The position numbers were made by a program, and so were the translations under genes. From JBQTJN01 sp052387095 (lineage in GTDB: Bacteria > Pseudomonadota > Alphaproteobacteria > Micavibrionales > Micavibrionaceae), in NCBI GenBank assembly GCA_052387095.1, contig JBQTJN010000011.1:1-17192 (forward strand): DNA of 17,192 bases, written 5' to 3'. Shown here in pieces: positions 7,275-14,773 of the stretch. The notes beneath the pieces were generated by a model. That model was not told the DNA's origin and ran no database searches. It saw only the letters and a program-made list of their open reading frames with translations. Position 1 is the first letter of the stretch, and every line of letters starts with the position of its first letter.

Positions 7275-7303
7275 TTGAAAATCCCCCGCTTTCCGGGTTA
7301 TCT
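7275..7303 (+). promoter_or_regulatory. Candidate promoter of rplY
   Basis: TTGAAA (7275-7280) and TTATCT (7298-7303) are separated by exactly 17 bp. The leader would be about 55 nt. A second, weaker candidate is TTGTCA at 7209-7214 with TATTAT at 7230-7235 (15-bp spacer) or TATTCT at 7233-7238 (18-bp spacer). Confidence 0.4.
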
Positions 7304-7320
7304 ACGCCATCCAAACGGTA

Positions 7321-7340
7321 CCGGCACCCCTGGAGGCCGG
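7321..7340 (+). promoter_or_regulatory. Hairpin in the rplY leader
   Basis: CCGGC (7321-7325) and GCCGG (7336-7340) form a GC-only 5-bp stem with a 10-nt loop. It is followed after 6 nt by TTTTT and then by the rplY ribosome binding site (AAGGA, 7354-7358, 7 nt before the ATG). It may be a leader structure or a weak attenuator; the distance to the T-run is long for an intrinsic terminator. Confidence 0.3.
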
Positions 7341-7365
7341 GCCAATTTTTGAAAAGGAATGAACT

Positions 7366-8079
7366 ATGTCTAAGAACTACGCTTTAAAAGCGGCAAAAAG
7401 AGAGCTGGCCGGTAAAGGGGTTGCCCGTGCTCTGCGTCGCGAAGATAAGATTCCCGGAGTCGTTTACGGCGACGGTAAGGAATCTGTGAAAATCAGCCTG
7501 CCCTCCATCCCCGTTAACCTGGAGTACAATAAAGGCCTGATGTTCACCCACTTGTGCGATCTCGATGTCGGCGGTGAAAAGCACCTGGTGCTTGCCCGTG
7601 ACATCCAGCTGCACCCTGTCAAAGACCGGGTCGAGCACGTTGATTTCCTGCGCGTCAACGCCAAAACGAAAATCAAGATTGACGTCCCGGTTCACTTCAT
7701 CAACGAAGACAAGTCCCCTGGCCTGAAAGAGAAAGCTGTTCTGAACGTCGTGCGTCACGAAATTGAACTGTTTTGCTCCGCGATAGATATTCCTGAATTC
7801 ATCGAGGTCGACCTGACCGGTATGGAAACGGGCGATGCGGTGAAGATCAGCCACGCCATTCTTCCACAAGGCTCATCGCCGACCATCAAGGAGCGTGATT
7901 TCACCATTGCGACCCTGCAGGAGCCGAAAGCTTACGTGGAAGAAGAAATCACCAATCCAGCTGCTGAAGGCGTTGAAAGTGCTGCTCCGGCAGAAGGCGC
8001 TGAAGGCGCTGCTCCGGCTGCAGGCGACAAAAAAGCTGAAAGCGATAAAAAGCCCGAGGGAGACAAGAAGAAAGGTTAA
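7366..8079 (+). CDS. rplY: 50S ribosomal protein L25/general stress protein Ctc
   Basis: L25 of the long CTC type binds 5S rRNA in the large ribosomal subunit. The 237-aa protein has the 5S-binding N-terminal domain (about 1-95) with GKGVARALRREDKIPGVVYG and HPVKDRVEHVDFLRV. The CTC beta-domain (about 98-190) includes DVPVHFINEDKSPGLKEKAVLN and DIPEFIEVDLTGMETGDAVKISH. The last 40 residues are a low-complexity Ala/Glu/Gly then Lys/Asp tail (SDKKPEGDKKKG), common in alphaproteobacterial L25 and probably disordered. Its stop is 3 nt before the next gene, pth, and the rplY-pth-ychF order is a widespread conserved arrangement. Confidence 0.96.
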   Translation: MSKNYALKAAKRELAGKGVARALRREDKIPGVVYGDGKESVKISLPSIPVNLEYNKGLMFTHLCDLDVGGEKHLVLARDIQLHPVKDRVEHVDFLRVNAKTKIKIDVPVHFINEDKSPGLKEKAVLNVVRHEIELFCSAIDIPEFIEVDLTGMETGDAVKISHAILPQGSSPTIKERDFTIATLQEPKAYVEEEITNPAAEGVESAAPAEGAEGAAPAAGDKKAESDKKPEGDKKKG

Positions 8080-8082
8080 GCC

Positions 8083-8694
8083 ATGTCCGGCCTGCCGTTC
8101 TTCAATCTTTTTAAACGCCAGCATACGGGTGAATCCATGTGGATGTTTGTCGGTCTCGGCAATCCGGGCACTGAACATGCCTGCAACCGTCATAATGTCG
8201 GCTTCATGGTCATGGATGTGATGCGAGAGAAATCCGGCGCGCCGGATTTCCGCAAGAAATTCCAGGGCCTCGTGGCCGAAGGCTCGATAGGCGGGAATAG
8301 GATTCTGTTTCTGAAACCCCAGACCTATATGAATCTCTCGGGCGAAAGCGTCGCACCGGCGGCGAAGTTCTATAAAATTCCGCCGGAGCGCATTTTTGTC
8401 TTTCACGACGAGATCGATATTGCCCCCGGCGATGTACGGGTCAAGCAAGGTGGCGGCAATGCGGGGCATAACGGCCTGAAATCCATCCAGCAACATCTGG
8501 GTACGCCGGATTTCTGGCGCGTGCGCATCGGCGTCGGAAGGCCGGAGCACGGCGATGTCAGTGATTACGTGCTCGGCAATTATTCGAAGGATGAGGTGCC
8601 GCAGAAAGACAGGCTGGTTGAGAAACTGGCGGCTCAGGCCGGGCTTTTGCTGGATGATCCGAAAAACTACGAAAAGAAAATTCTGGAAGGATAA
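8083..8694 (+). CDS. pth: Peptidyl-tRNA hydrolase
   Basis: Pth frees tRNA from prematurely released peptidyl-tRNA. Expected active-site residues are present in the 203-aa form: Asn27 (GLGNPG), His37 (NRHNVGF), Asn84 (TYMNLSG), Asp109 (HDEIDI) and Asn130 (AGHNGL). Their spacing matches E. coli Asn10, His20, Asn68, Asp93 and Asn114 closely. The first 18 residues before MWMFVGLGNPG are extra relative to E. coli. I kept the ATG at 8083 because AAAGG precedes it and the spacing to rplY is only 3 nt; starts at 8137 or 8143 are possible and would give the standard length. It ends 3 nt before ychF. Confidence 0.95.
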   Translation: MSGLPFFNLFKRQHTGESMWMFVGLGNPGTEHACNRHNVGFMVMDVMREKSGAPDFRKKFQGLVAEGSIGGNRILFLKPQTYMNLSGESVAPAAKFYKIPPERIFVFHDEIDIAPGDVRVKQGGGNAGHNGLKSIQQHLGTPDFWRVRIGVGRPEHGDVSDYVLGNYSKDEVPQKDRLVEKLAAQAGLLLDDPKNYEKKILEG

Positions 8695-8697
8695 ATT

Positions 8698-9798
8698 ATG
8701 GGCTTTAATTGCGGGATCGTAGGTCTTCCAAATGTCGGGAAATCGACATTGTTCAACGCGCTGACGGCGACCGCCGCTGCGCAGGCTGCCAATTTTCCCT
8801 TCTGCACGATCGAGCCCAATGTCGGCCGCGTTGCCGTGCCCGATGAACGCCTCGATAAAATCGCGGCCAAGGGCGGCTCGGCCAAGATTGTGCCCTCGCA
8901 ACTGGAATTTGTCGATATCGCAGGTCTCGTCAAGGGCGCGAGCAAGGGGGAGGGGCTTGGCAACCAGTTTCTCGCCAATATCCGCCAGACCGATGCCATC
9001 ATTCACGTGCTGCGCTGCTTCGACGATGCCGATGTGGTGCATGTGGAGGGGTCGATCGACCCGATTCGCGATTCGGAGATCATCGAGACAGAATTAATGC
9101 TCGCCGATCTTGAAAGCCTGGAGAAGCAGGTTGATACGATCGGCAAGAAAGCCAAGTCCGGCGATAAAAATCTCAAGGCCCAGCATGATTTCATGGCGCG
9201 CATCAAAGCCGCGCTCGAAGCCGGTCAGCCGGCGCGCATCGTCAAGCCCGCCAATGAAGACGAAGTGGGCTGGATGAAAATTATGCAGCTTTTAACCTCC
9301 AAGCCTGTTCTCTTTGGCTGCAATGTCATGGAAAGTGACGCTGAAAAAGGCAATGAATGGACGAAAAAAGTAGACGCGCTGGCAAGAGCGCAGGGTACGG
9401 AGAGCGTGATCATCTGCGCAGCAATCGAATCCGAAATCGCCCAGTTGGAAAGCGAAACAGAGCGGAAGGAATTTCTTGAAACCATCGGCCTGACCGAGCC
9501 GGGCCTCAACCGCATCATCCGCGCCGGCAATAAACTGCTGGGACTGCAAACCTATTTCACCGTCGGCCCGAAAGAAGCGCGTGCCTGGACCATTCGTATC
9601 GGCGCCAAGGCGCCTGAGGCCGCCGGCGTCATCCATACCGATTTTGAAAAAGGCTTTATACGCGCCGAAACCATTGCCTACGATGATTACGTCACGCTCG
9701 GCGAGCAGGGCGCGAAGGAGACCGGTAAAATGCGCCAGGAAGGCAAGGAATATGTTGTTAAAGACGGAGATGTCATCCTTTTTCGCTTTAACGTCTAA
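8698..9798 (+). CDS. ychF: Ribosome-binding ATPase YchF (OLA1 family)
   Basis: YchF is a ribosome-associated P-loop NTPase that prefers ATP and is linked to stress and redox responses. The 366-aa protein is full length. It has the P-loop GLPNVGKST (9-17), switch region FPFCTIEPNVG (33-43), DIAGLVKGASKGEGLGNQF (73-91), and the diagnostic NVME at 209-212 in place of the GTPase NKxD motif. The C-terminal TGS domain reads TYFTVGPKEARAWTI through GFIRAETIAYDDYV and ends DGDVILFRFNV. The C-terminus is intact, so the mobile element that begins just downstream has not truncated it. It is the last core gene before the AT-richer region. Confidence 0.97.
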   Translation: MGFNCGIVGLPNVGKSTLFNALTATAAAQAANFPFCTIEPNVGRVAVPDERLDKIAAKGGSAKIVPSQLEFVDIAGLVKGASKGEGLGNQFLANIRQTDAIIHVLRCFDDADVVHVEGSIDPIRDSEIIETELMLADLESLEKQVDTIGKKAKSGDKNLKAQHDFMARIKAALEAGQPARIVKPANEDEVGWMKIMQLLTSKPVLFGCNVMESDAEKGNEWTKKVDALARAQGTESVIICAAIESEIAQLESETERKEFLETIGLTEPGLNRIIRAGNKLLGLQTYFTVGPKEARAWTIRIGAKAPEAAGVIHTDFEKGFIRAETIAYDDYVTLGEQGAKETGKMRQEGKEYVVKDGDVILFRFNV

Positions 9799-9911
9799 AC
9801 CGTTTCTGTCATTTCAGGGAATTTCATAAAGTCTCATAACGCCAAAAAGTATCTGATTTTCAAAGATTATTTGTCTTTTTGGGAATCATCCTCTATCCTG
9901 TCATCTCATAG

Positions 9912-9972
9912 AAAACCGGGTATAGAACCGGGTACAACGTAAAAATACCCGGTTTCAAAACCGGGTATAGAA
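9912..9972. repeat. Four AACCGGGTA repeats upstream of the integrase gene
   Basis: AACCGGGTA occurs directly at 9914-9922, 9926-9934 and 9959-9967 and inverted (TACCCGGTT) at 9946-9954. The first and last are part of an identical 16-mer, AAAACCGGGTATAGAA, at 9912-9927 and 9957-9972. The inverted copy and the last direct copy make a perfect 11-bp palindrome (9945-9955 and 9958-9968) with a 2-bp centre. The array ends 3 nt before the AGGAGG of the integrase gene. This layout suits an operator, or arm-type/accessory sites for integrase and an excisionase such as the AlpA-like protein. Confidence 0.8.
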
Positions 9973-9986
9973 GGCAGGAGGCAAAT

Positions 9987-11276
9987 ATGCTCACAGAAAT
10001 TGAATGTAAAAACGCCAAAGCCCAGGAAAGCCTATACAGGCTTAAAGACGGCAAGGGGCTTTATCTGGAGGTAAAGCCGAATGGGGTAAAGGCATGGAGG
10101 TATCGCTTTGAATATGTCCATGAAGGTAAATGCAAGGAAAGCATGTTTGCGATTGGAGAATATGCAAAAAATGTTTCTGGGAAGAAAGAGACAGAGGAGC
10201 AGGCCCAAGCCAGACGCGCTGGCGGAAATTTTACCCTAGCCGAGGCTCGCCAGGAAAGGAACAGGGCGCGAGCGCTGGTCAAGCAGGGGATCAATCCGGC
10301 GCACAATCGCCAACTTGACCGGATCAAGCGGGAAAACGAGTTCGCCAATACCTTTGAAATCATGGGCAGGAAGTGGATCGCCCTGAGAGACTGGGAGGAA
10401 ATCACCAAGAAGCGGCGGTTAGATATGCTGGAGCGGGTTGTGTTTCCTCTTATAGGAAATTTACCTGTTGGACAGATTAAATCCATACAAATTCTGGATG
10501 TTCTTACCAAGGCTAATGATAAGAATGGCTCTTCTGTTAAAGATGAAGCACAGCGGACTATGTCAGGTATTTTTGATTTTGCTATTGCCAATCTTATGGC
10601 AGAAGCAAACCCTGTATATCCTGTCCGTAAGGCGCTGCCGCCAAATAAAACCCAGCACAAACGGCCCCTGAAAAAAGAAGAAATCGGAGAGTTTTTACGC
10701 GATCTAGTCGGATATGAGCGCAATTTTCAGGTCGTTTCAGCCTTCAAACTTATGTGGTTGACGCTGTGCCGTCCGAACGAGATTGTCGGCGCTCGTTGGG
10801 ATGAAATCGATCTTAATGAAGCGATATGGAGCATACCCGCCCCGGAAATGAAAGGACGTAAAAAACATGATGTTCCTTTGCCTCGGCAGGCTTTGGAAGT
10901 CTTAAAAGGGATGAAGGAGTTTACAGGTCATCGATCATTTGTTTTTCCTCACCGGGATAAACGCGATACACACATGACGGACAATGCTTTACGCCAAGCC
11001 TTAAAAAACATGGGCTGGTCAAAGCGTTATAGCCCTCATGCGACCCGCACGACTGGTAGCACTCTTTTGAATGGAATGGGATTCAACGGTGACTGGATCG
11101 AACGCCAGCTTGCCCACGTCGAGCCGAACGCTGTGCGCCGGACATATAACCATGCCGACCATCTGGAAGATCGTAAAAAGATGATGCAGCAATGGGCGGA
11201 TATGCTGGATTTATGGATGGCTGATAAAGATTCCAAGGTTATCATGCTGGATCAAAGCAACAGAAAAAGAGCATAA
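9987..11276 (+). CDS. Tyrosine recombinase integrase with DUF4102 arm-binding domain
   Basis: Site-specific recombinase that would integrate and excise the element. The 429-aa protein starts with the DUF4102-type N-terminal arm-binding domain (KGLYLEVKPNGVKAWRYRF at 24-42), then a core-binding domain (about 115-215) and a catalytic domain. Catalytic residues are visible: Arg262 (LCRPNEIVGARW), a lysine near 293 (RKKHDVPL), His351 and Arg354 (HATRTTG), His377 (LAHVEPN) and the nucleophile Tyr387 (VRRTYNHAD). All six are present, so it should be active. AGGAGG at 9976-9981 lies 5 nt before the ATG. P4-type integrases of this class often use tRNA genes, but none is seen here. Confidence 0.95.
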   Translation: MLTEIECKNAKAQESLYRLKDGKGLYLEVKPNGVKAWRYRFEYVHEGKCKESMFAIGEYAKNVSGKKETEEQAQARRAGGNFTLAEARQERNRARALVKQGINPAHNRQLDRIKRENEFANTFEIMGRKWIALRDWEEITKKRRLDMLERVVFPLIGNLPVGQIKSIQILDVLTKANDKNGSSVKDEAQRTMSGIFDFAIANLMAEANPVYPVRKALPPNKTQHKRPLKKEEIGEFLRDLVGYERNFQVVSAFKLMWLTLCRPNEIVGARWDEIDLNEAIWSIPAPEMKGRKKHDVPLPRQALEVLKGMKEFTGHRSFVFPHRDKRDTHMTDNALRQALKNMGWSKRYSPHATRTTGSTLLNGMGFNGDWIERQLAHVEPNAVRRTYNHADHLEDRKKMMQQWADMLDLWMADKDSKVIMLDQSNRKRA

Positions 11277-11280
11277 TCAG

Positions 11281-11338
11281 TTTACGCGGATAGGCAGGCC
11301 AGCCGAACAGCGGGAACCGTACCCGCTTTCCGCGTAAA
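11281..11338. repeat. Nested palindrome downstream of the integrase gene
   Basis: The outer arms TTTACGCGGA (11281-11290) and TCCGCGTAAA (11329-11338) are perfect 10-bp inverted repeats. Inside, AGCGGG (11309-11314) and CCCGCT (11322-11327) form a second stem with a 7-nt loop. It begins 4 nt after the integrase stop codon. There is no T-tract, so it is not a typical intrinsic terminator. It could be a structured RNA 3' end, a protein-binding site or part of an origin. Confidence 0.6.
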
Positions 11339-11367
11339 ATTTATACGGACACCTGACGGAGGTGTAT

Positions 11368-12426
11368 TTGACGAAAATAAAAACGCTTATTGCGGCGATG
11401 GATGCTGAGTCGCTTGCTGTGGAAGCAAAAAAACGGGCAAAAGTTAAATCAAAAAATAAGCATGGCGGGGATGACATCCCTGATCTTGTAAGGAAAGCCT
11501 TTGAAAAGAATCCAACTCAGGCGCAGGTAAAACAAGCGCTTTTGAAAGAAAAATGGCGTCCGCCAGGATATATCTCAGTGCTGGAGTTATTGGATTTAGC
11601 CGGAGCATATAAATTCAAGGAATGGTCTGGAAGAGAACTTGACGTTCTTGCCAATCCTCCGAAATGTTTGCAGGTTTCTCATGCCCTTGATTTGAAGAAC
11701 ACAGCAGATTTAATTGCTGATGCGTTCTCGAACGACTTTATAAAGGAAGGTATTCGGCAGCCGCCAAGCATGTCGGGCGATAATTCAGGTGTTTGGCAAG
11801 ATGCTTGGCTCTATCTTCATCGCGTTGGAAAATATAACGGTGCAAAAACCAAGGAAGATGCGATTGATGGATGGCTGGAGGAGGCCAGCTTTATAGTTCC
11901 AGAAAACAGCCAGTATAACTCTGCCCGTCATAAAGTAGAGCAGGTACAGAAATTTCTGCGTGATGCACTTTGCACTGGGAAAATAAAAGCCGCCAGATTG
12001 GGGGCGGATGGTCTTGAGGATGTTGTGCGTTCGTATTGGCTTGGAAATGACAGTGCAGATGTCTTTGACGTTCAGAATCCTTCACAAGATTTATTATTTG
12101 AGCATAAGTCAGTTCAGAGAATTATAGCGATAAGCAGTAAGCCGGAGGATTTTTCTGCAAACATGCTTATGAAAGTATCTAGCGGAAGCGAAGTAACGGC
12201 AGCAGCCAATGTAGTGTATGCAGAATGTCGTTCACGGGGCGATAAACTGGGCCGTCAGGAATTGCACGAACTCATGGATCGTATTTTGAAAAGAAAAGGC
12301 AAAGTTCTTCCAAAGTCTTGGTATAAAACACAAGCGGATATTCCATTGGATTTGAGAAGGCAGCCTGGCGAACATGGAAAATGCTCTCTTATTAACGAAG
12401 ATTGGCCGAAATCGGAAAGCAAATAG
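11368..12426 (+). CDS. Hypothetical protein, mobile-element associated
   Basis: I do not recognise this protein. The frame is open from GTG 11362, but that codon overlaps the GGAGG at 11358-11362, so I prefer TTG at 11368 (5 nt spacing), giving 352 aa beginning MTKIKTLIAAMDAESLAVEA. The N-terminal 35 residues are Lys-rich and could contact nucleic acid. The rest is a mixed, mostly helical soluble sequence with no signal peptide or membrane segment. Stretches such as KVEQVQKFLRDALCTGKIKAARLG (split over about 188-212) and ELHELMDRILKRKGKVLPKSWY near the C-terminus look like structured domains. Base composition is AT-richer than the core genes. Its place between integrase and the replication genes suggests a role in the element's maintenance or regulation, but that is inference only. 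Confidence 0.75.
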   Translation: MTKIKTLIAAMDAESLAVEAKKRAKVKSKNKHGGDDIPDLVRKAFEKNPTQAQVKQALLKEKWRPPGYISVLELLDLAGAYKFKEWSGRELDVLANPPKCLQVSHALDLKNTADLIADAFSNDFIKEGIRQPPSMSGDNSGVWQDAWLYLHRVGKYNGAKTKEDAIDGWLEEASFIVPENSQYNSARHKVEQVQKFLRDALCTGKIKAARLGADGLEDVVRSYWLGNDSADVFDVQNPSQDLLFEHKSVQRIIAISSKPEDFSANMLMKVSSGSEVTAAANVVYAECRSRGDKLGRQELHELMDRILKRKGKVLPKSWYKTQADIPLDLRRQPGEHGKCSLINEDWPKSESK

Positions 12427-12523
12427 GAAACTTTCTTATTTTTTCTATTTTCCCATTATTTCTGTTCGCCGCGATTCATAGGCAAATACCCTCATAACGC
12501 TTCTCGTCATAAAAGGAGGCACT

Positions 12524-12760
12524 ATGAGGCAGCAAAGAAAATTAAAGCAGCAAGAAACACTAAATAATTTTGATAACCTTCCCGATTCAGCGCATGTGCG
12601 TCAGCCAGTCGTTGAGGCATTATATGCTTGCTCTGGAGCAACATTGTGGAGACGGGTGAAACAAGGACTTATTCCCTCGCCCAAAAAGTTGGGGCCTAGA
12701 ATTTCTGGATGGAATGTCGGCGAATTGCGGGCAGACCTTGCCCGGCTGGGGAGCGAATAA
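12524..12760 (+). CDS. AlpA-family helix-turn-helix regulator
   Basis: AlpA/Vis-type proteins are small MerR-like HTH factors of P4-like satellites and islands that control integrase expression or act as excisionase. The 78-aa product has the family layout: LPDSAHVRQPVVEALYACSG followed by the helix SGATLWRRVKQGLIPSPKKLGPRI and the C-terminal GWNVGELRADLARL. AAAAGGAGG ends 4 nt before the ATG. A 97-nt pyrimidine-rich gap precedes it, with no clear promoter. Its stop overlaps the next start (TAATG), so it is translationally coupled to the primase gene. The AACCGGGTA repeats upstream of the integrase gene are a natural candidate target. Confidence 0.85.
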   Translation: MRQQRKLKQQETLNNFDNLPDSAHVRQPVVEALYACSGATLWRRVKQGLIPSPKKLGPRISGWNVGELRADLARLGSE

Positions 12761-13680
12761 TGACATATCAGAAAAAAGAAAGCCCCGCTACGAACGGGGC
12801 TGGGAAGTATTTACACTGTAAATCTACCAAGCCCTTTTATCTGGCGCAAGATATAATCAGCAATTTCAAAAAAGCGCTGGATGAAGCGGGTTTGCCCACA
12901 AAGGATAAAATTATCCCAGACGGCAAGTTGCACCGTTTCCATGTGGAAGGCGATAAGCCGGGATCGAAAAACGGCTTTTACGCCCTTTACGGTGATGGCT
13001 TTCCTGCTGGTGCGTTTGGCTGCTGGAAGCGCGGCATATCGGAAACATGGTGCGCGAAGCCTGACAGGGAATTGACACAAGCACAGCGCGAACAAAACCG
13101 CCGCCGTATGATTAAGGCGCAAAAGGCCCGTGAAGCCGAGGAATCCGAACGGCGCGGGGCTGCAAGGAACAAGGCGCTGTTGATCTGGAAATCTTCGCCC
13201 CCAGCGCCGGACAGCCATCTCTATTTAGTGAAGAAGTGCGTCAAAAACCACGGACTGCGCCTTCACAAAGGATTGTTGGTTATTCCGCTGCACGACAGCG
13301 ATGGAAATCTTCACAGCCTGCAATTCATAGACGGAGAGGGAAACAAGCGGTTTTTATCAGGCGGACGCAAGAAGGGTTGCTATTTCGTCATAGGAAGCCC
13401 TGTGGAGTCCCTCTGTATTGCCGAGGGTTATGCAACCGCAGCTAGCATATATGAATCCACGGGACTTCCTGTGACTGTGGCACTCGATGCGGGAAATCTT
13501 ATGGCCGTGGCGCAGGCATTAAGAGTGAAATTTCCAGAAATCAAGATCACCCTGTGCGCCGATAACGACCCTGTGGGGCTGCGTAAGGCGCGGGAAGCGG
13601 CGGCGGCTTGCGGCGCACTCTTGGCCGTTCCTCCCATTGTTGGGGATTTTAACGATCTTTACGCCGGAGTAACACAATGA
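12760..13680 (+). CDS. Toprim domain-containing primase-like protein
   Basis: The 306-aa protein resembles the N-terminal primase part of P4 alpha-like replication proteins. Its N-terminal region has NGFYALYGDGFPAGAFGCWK (about 71-90), typical of DUF-type primase leaders. A charged helical linker follows (about 102-137). The Toprim domain (about 215-300) carries Glu222 in LCIAEGYATAASI and the metal-binding Asp268/Asp270 in LCADNDPVG, ending GDFNDLY. It lacks its own helicase domain, which is supplied by the next gene. I chose ATG 12760 (TAATG overlap, GGGGAG 6 nt before) over the longer frame from 12709, which runs inside the AlpA-like gene. The stop overlaps the next start by 4 nt (ATGA). 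Confidence 0.88.
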   Translation: MTYQKKESPATNGAGKYLHCKSTKPFYLAQDIISNFKKALDEAGLPTKDKIIPDGKLHRFHVEGDKPGSKNGFYALYGDGFPAGAFGCWKRGISETWCAKPDRELTQAQREQNRRRMIKAQKAREAEESERRGAARNKALLIWKSSPPAPDSHLYLVKKCVKNHGLRLHKGLLVIPLHDSDGNLHSLQFIDGEGNKRFLSGGRKKGCYFVIGSPVESLCIAEGYATAASIYESTGLPVTVALDAGNLMAVAQALRVKFPEIKITLCADNDPVGLRKAREAAAACGALLAVPPIVGDFNDLYAGVTQ

Positions 13681-14711
13681 CACAAAGAAAAGAGGTTGTA
13701 CTGGAGGCTATAAAGGGCGCGGAGAAAATTCCGGGATTGATTGCTCATAACTTAGCGGAGTTTCTTGCGCTGGACATCCCGCCCCGCGATCAAATTCTAG
13801 CCCCCATCCTGCAAACGCAAAGCCTGGCCATGATCTATGCAAAACGCGGGATTGGTAAAACCCATATCGCCCTGAATATCGCCTATGCGATTGCATCAGG
13901 CGGGAAATTCCTGCAATGGCAAGCGCCTGTTCCTCGTAAGGTTTTATATCTGGATGGAGAAATGCCCGCTCGTGCCATGCAGGAACGGCTGGCAGCTATT
14001 ATCAAAGAAAGCGACAAGGAAGCCGCGCCAGATTATTTCAGGTTGATAACGCCGGATATGCAGGAACTTGGTATGCCCGATATTTCCACGGAGGAAGGGC
14101 AAGCAAAACTTGAGCCTTTCATTGAAGACGCGGAGTTTATCATCGTGGACAACATAAGCACTCTGGCCCGGACGGGAAAAGAGAACGAGGCGGAAGGTTG
14201 GCTTCCCATACAAGGCTGGGCGCTGAGATTGCGGAGTCGGGGCAAGTCTGTCCTGTTTGTCCACCATGCAGGAAAAGGCGGTCAACAGCGTGGTACCAGC
14301 CGCCGGGAAGACGTTCTTGATCTGGTAATAGAATTGAAACAGCCGGAGGATTACAGCGCGGATCAAGGTGCGCGTTTTGAAGTCCATTTTGTAAAAGCCC
14401 GTCACCTGACTGGCTTGGATGCCAAACCCTTCGAGGCACAGCTAGGCGCGGAAAGATGGACATACCGGAGCATTGAGAACTCCGAGATGAAAAGAATTGT
14501 CGAACTGAAAGAGCAGGATGGTATGACATATCGGGAAATCGCGCTGGAACTTGGCATCTCGAAAACCAAAGCAGAGCGGCTTTACAAAAAGTTTTACGAT
14601 CAAAAATTCGATAATTCTGAAACTGTCCCGCCGTCCCGTCTCATGGGCGCGGGACAGGGGGACAACTATGCCACAAAAGGGACAGACACGGGACAGGACA
14701 CGGGACAATGA
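13677..14711 (+). CDS. RepA-like hexameric replicative helicase/AAA ATPase
   Basis: A RecA-fold ATPase of the RepA/AAA_25 kind, as used for replication of RSF1010-like plasmids and many integrated elements. In the 344-aa protein the Walker A motif is AKRGIGKTH (55-63), followed by VLYLDGEM (89-96), Walker B FIIVDNIS (154-161) and LFVHHAGKGGQQRGTSRRED (193-212), all typical of the family. The C-terminus adds a helix-turn-helix-like segment MTYREIALELGISKTKAERLYKKF (about 283-306) and a low-complexity tail (KGTDTGQDTGQ) encoded by GGGACA repeats. The HTH could recognise the adjacent iterons. It overlaps the primase gene by 4 nt and the following small ORF by 4 nt. Together with the primase it forms the element's replication module. 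Confidence 0.9.
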   Translation: MTQRKEVVLEAIKGAEKIPGLIAHNLAEFLALDIPPRDQILAPILQTQSLAMIYAKRGIGKTHIALNIAYAIASGGKFLQWQAPVPRKVLYLDGEMPARAMQERLAAIIKESDKEAAPDYFRLITPDMQELGMPDISTEEGQAKLEPFIEDAEFIIVDNISTLARTGKENEAEGWLPIQGWALRLRSRGKSVLFVHHAGKGGQQRGTSRREDVLDLVIELKQPEDYSADQGARFEVHFVKARHLTGLDAKPFEAQLGAERWTYRSIENSEMKRIVELKEQDGMTYREIALELGISKTKAERLYKKFYDQKFDNSETVPPSRLMGAGQGDNYATKGTDTGQDTGQ

Positions 14712-14773
14712 GTCTGAAAACCTTGACGCATATAGTTTTGGATTGGGACAGCACCGGGACATGGCATGGGACA
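14651..14773. repeat. GGGACA iteron array, candidate replication origin
   Basis: Eight GGGACA hexamers start at 14651, 14659, 14679, 14690, 14702, 14745, 14756 and 14768. The last six form two triplets with the same 11- and 12-bp spacing, about one helical turn. Five copies are within the end of the helicase gene and three lie beyond its stop codon, so coding constraint does not explain them. Inverted relatives, TGTCCC at 14624-14629 and GTCCC at 14633-14637, lie just upstream. An AT-rich stretch follows (about 14774-14855). Position next to primase and RepA-like helicase genes suggests an iteron-type origin or an autoregulatory site. Confidence 0.7.

Larger units (their letters stand above)
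7015..7365. other. Intergenic region between prs and rplY
   Basis: This is the longest gene-free stretch of the core region (351 nt). The first part is T-rich without a convincing terminator. In the middle lies a palindromic repeat (7136-7176). A possible promoter (7275-7303) and a short hairpin (7321-7340) precede rplY. On the minus strand an ORF starts at 7109 behind GGAG and runs antisense into prs; it has no recognisable homology and I do not call it. I see no tRNA. Confidence 0.7.

Noticed and set aside
7873..9042. 389-codon minus-strand ORF
   Set aside because: Antisense to rplY, pth and ychF, all secure; a product of GC-rich codon bias on the opposite strand.
9833..12500. Shared CTCATAACGC at 9833-9842 and 12491-12500 as attachment repeat
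   Set aside because: A 10-mer match is expected by chance in 17 kb, and the second copy is inside the element between two of its genes.
12709..12759. Longer N-terminus for the primase-like gene
   Set aside because: It lies entirely inside the AlpA-like gene; the TAATG junction with GGGGAG upstream fits a start at 12760.
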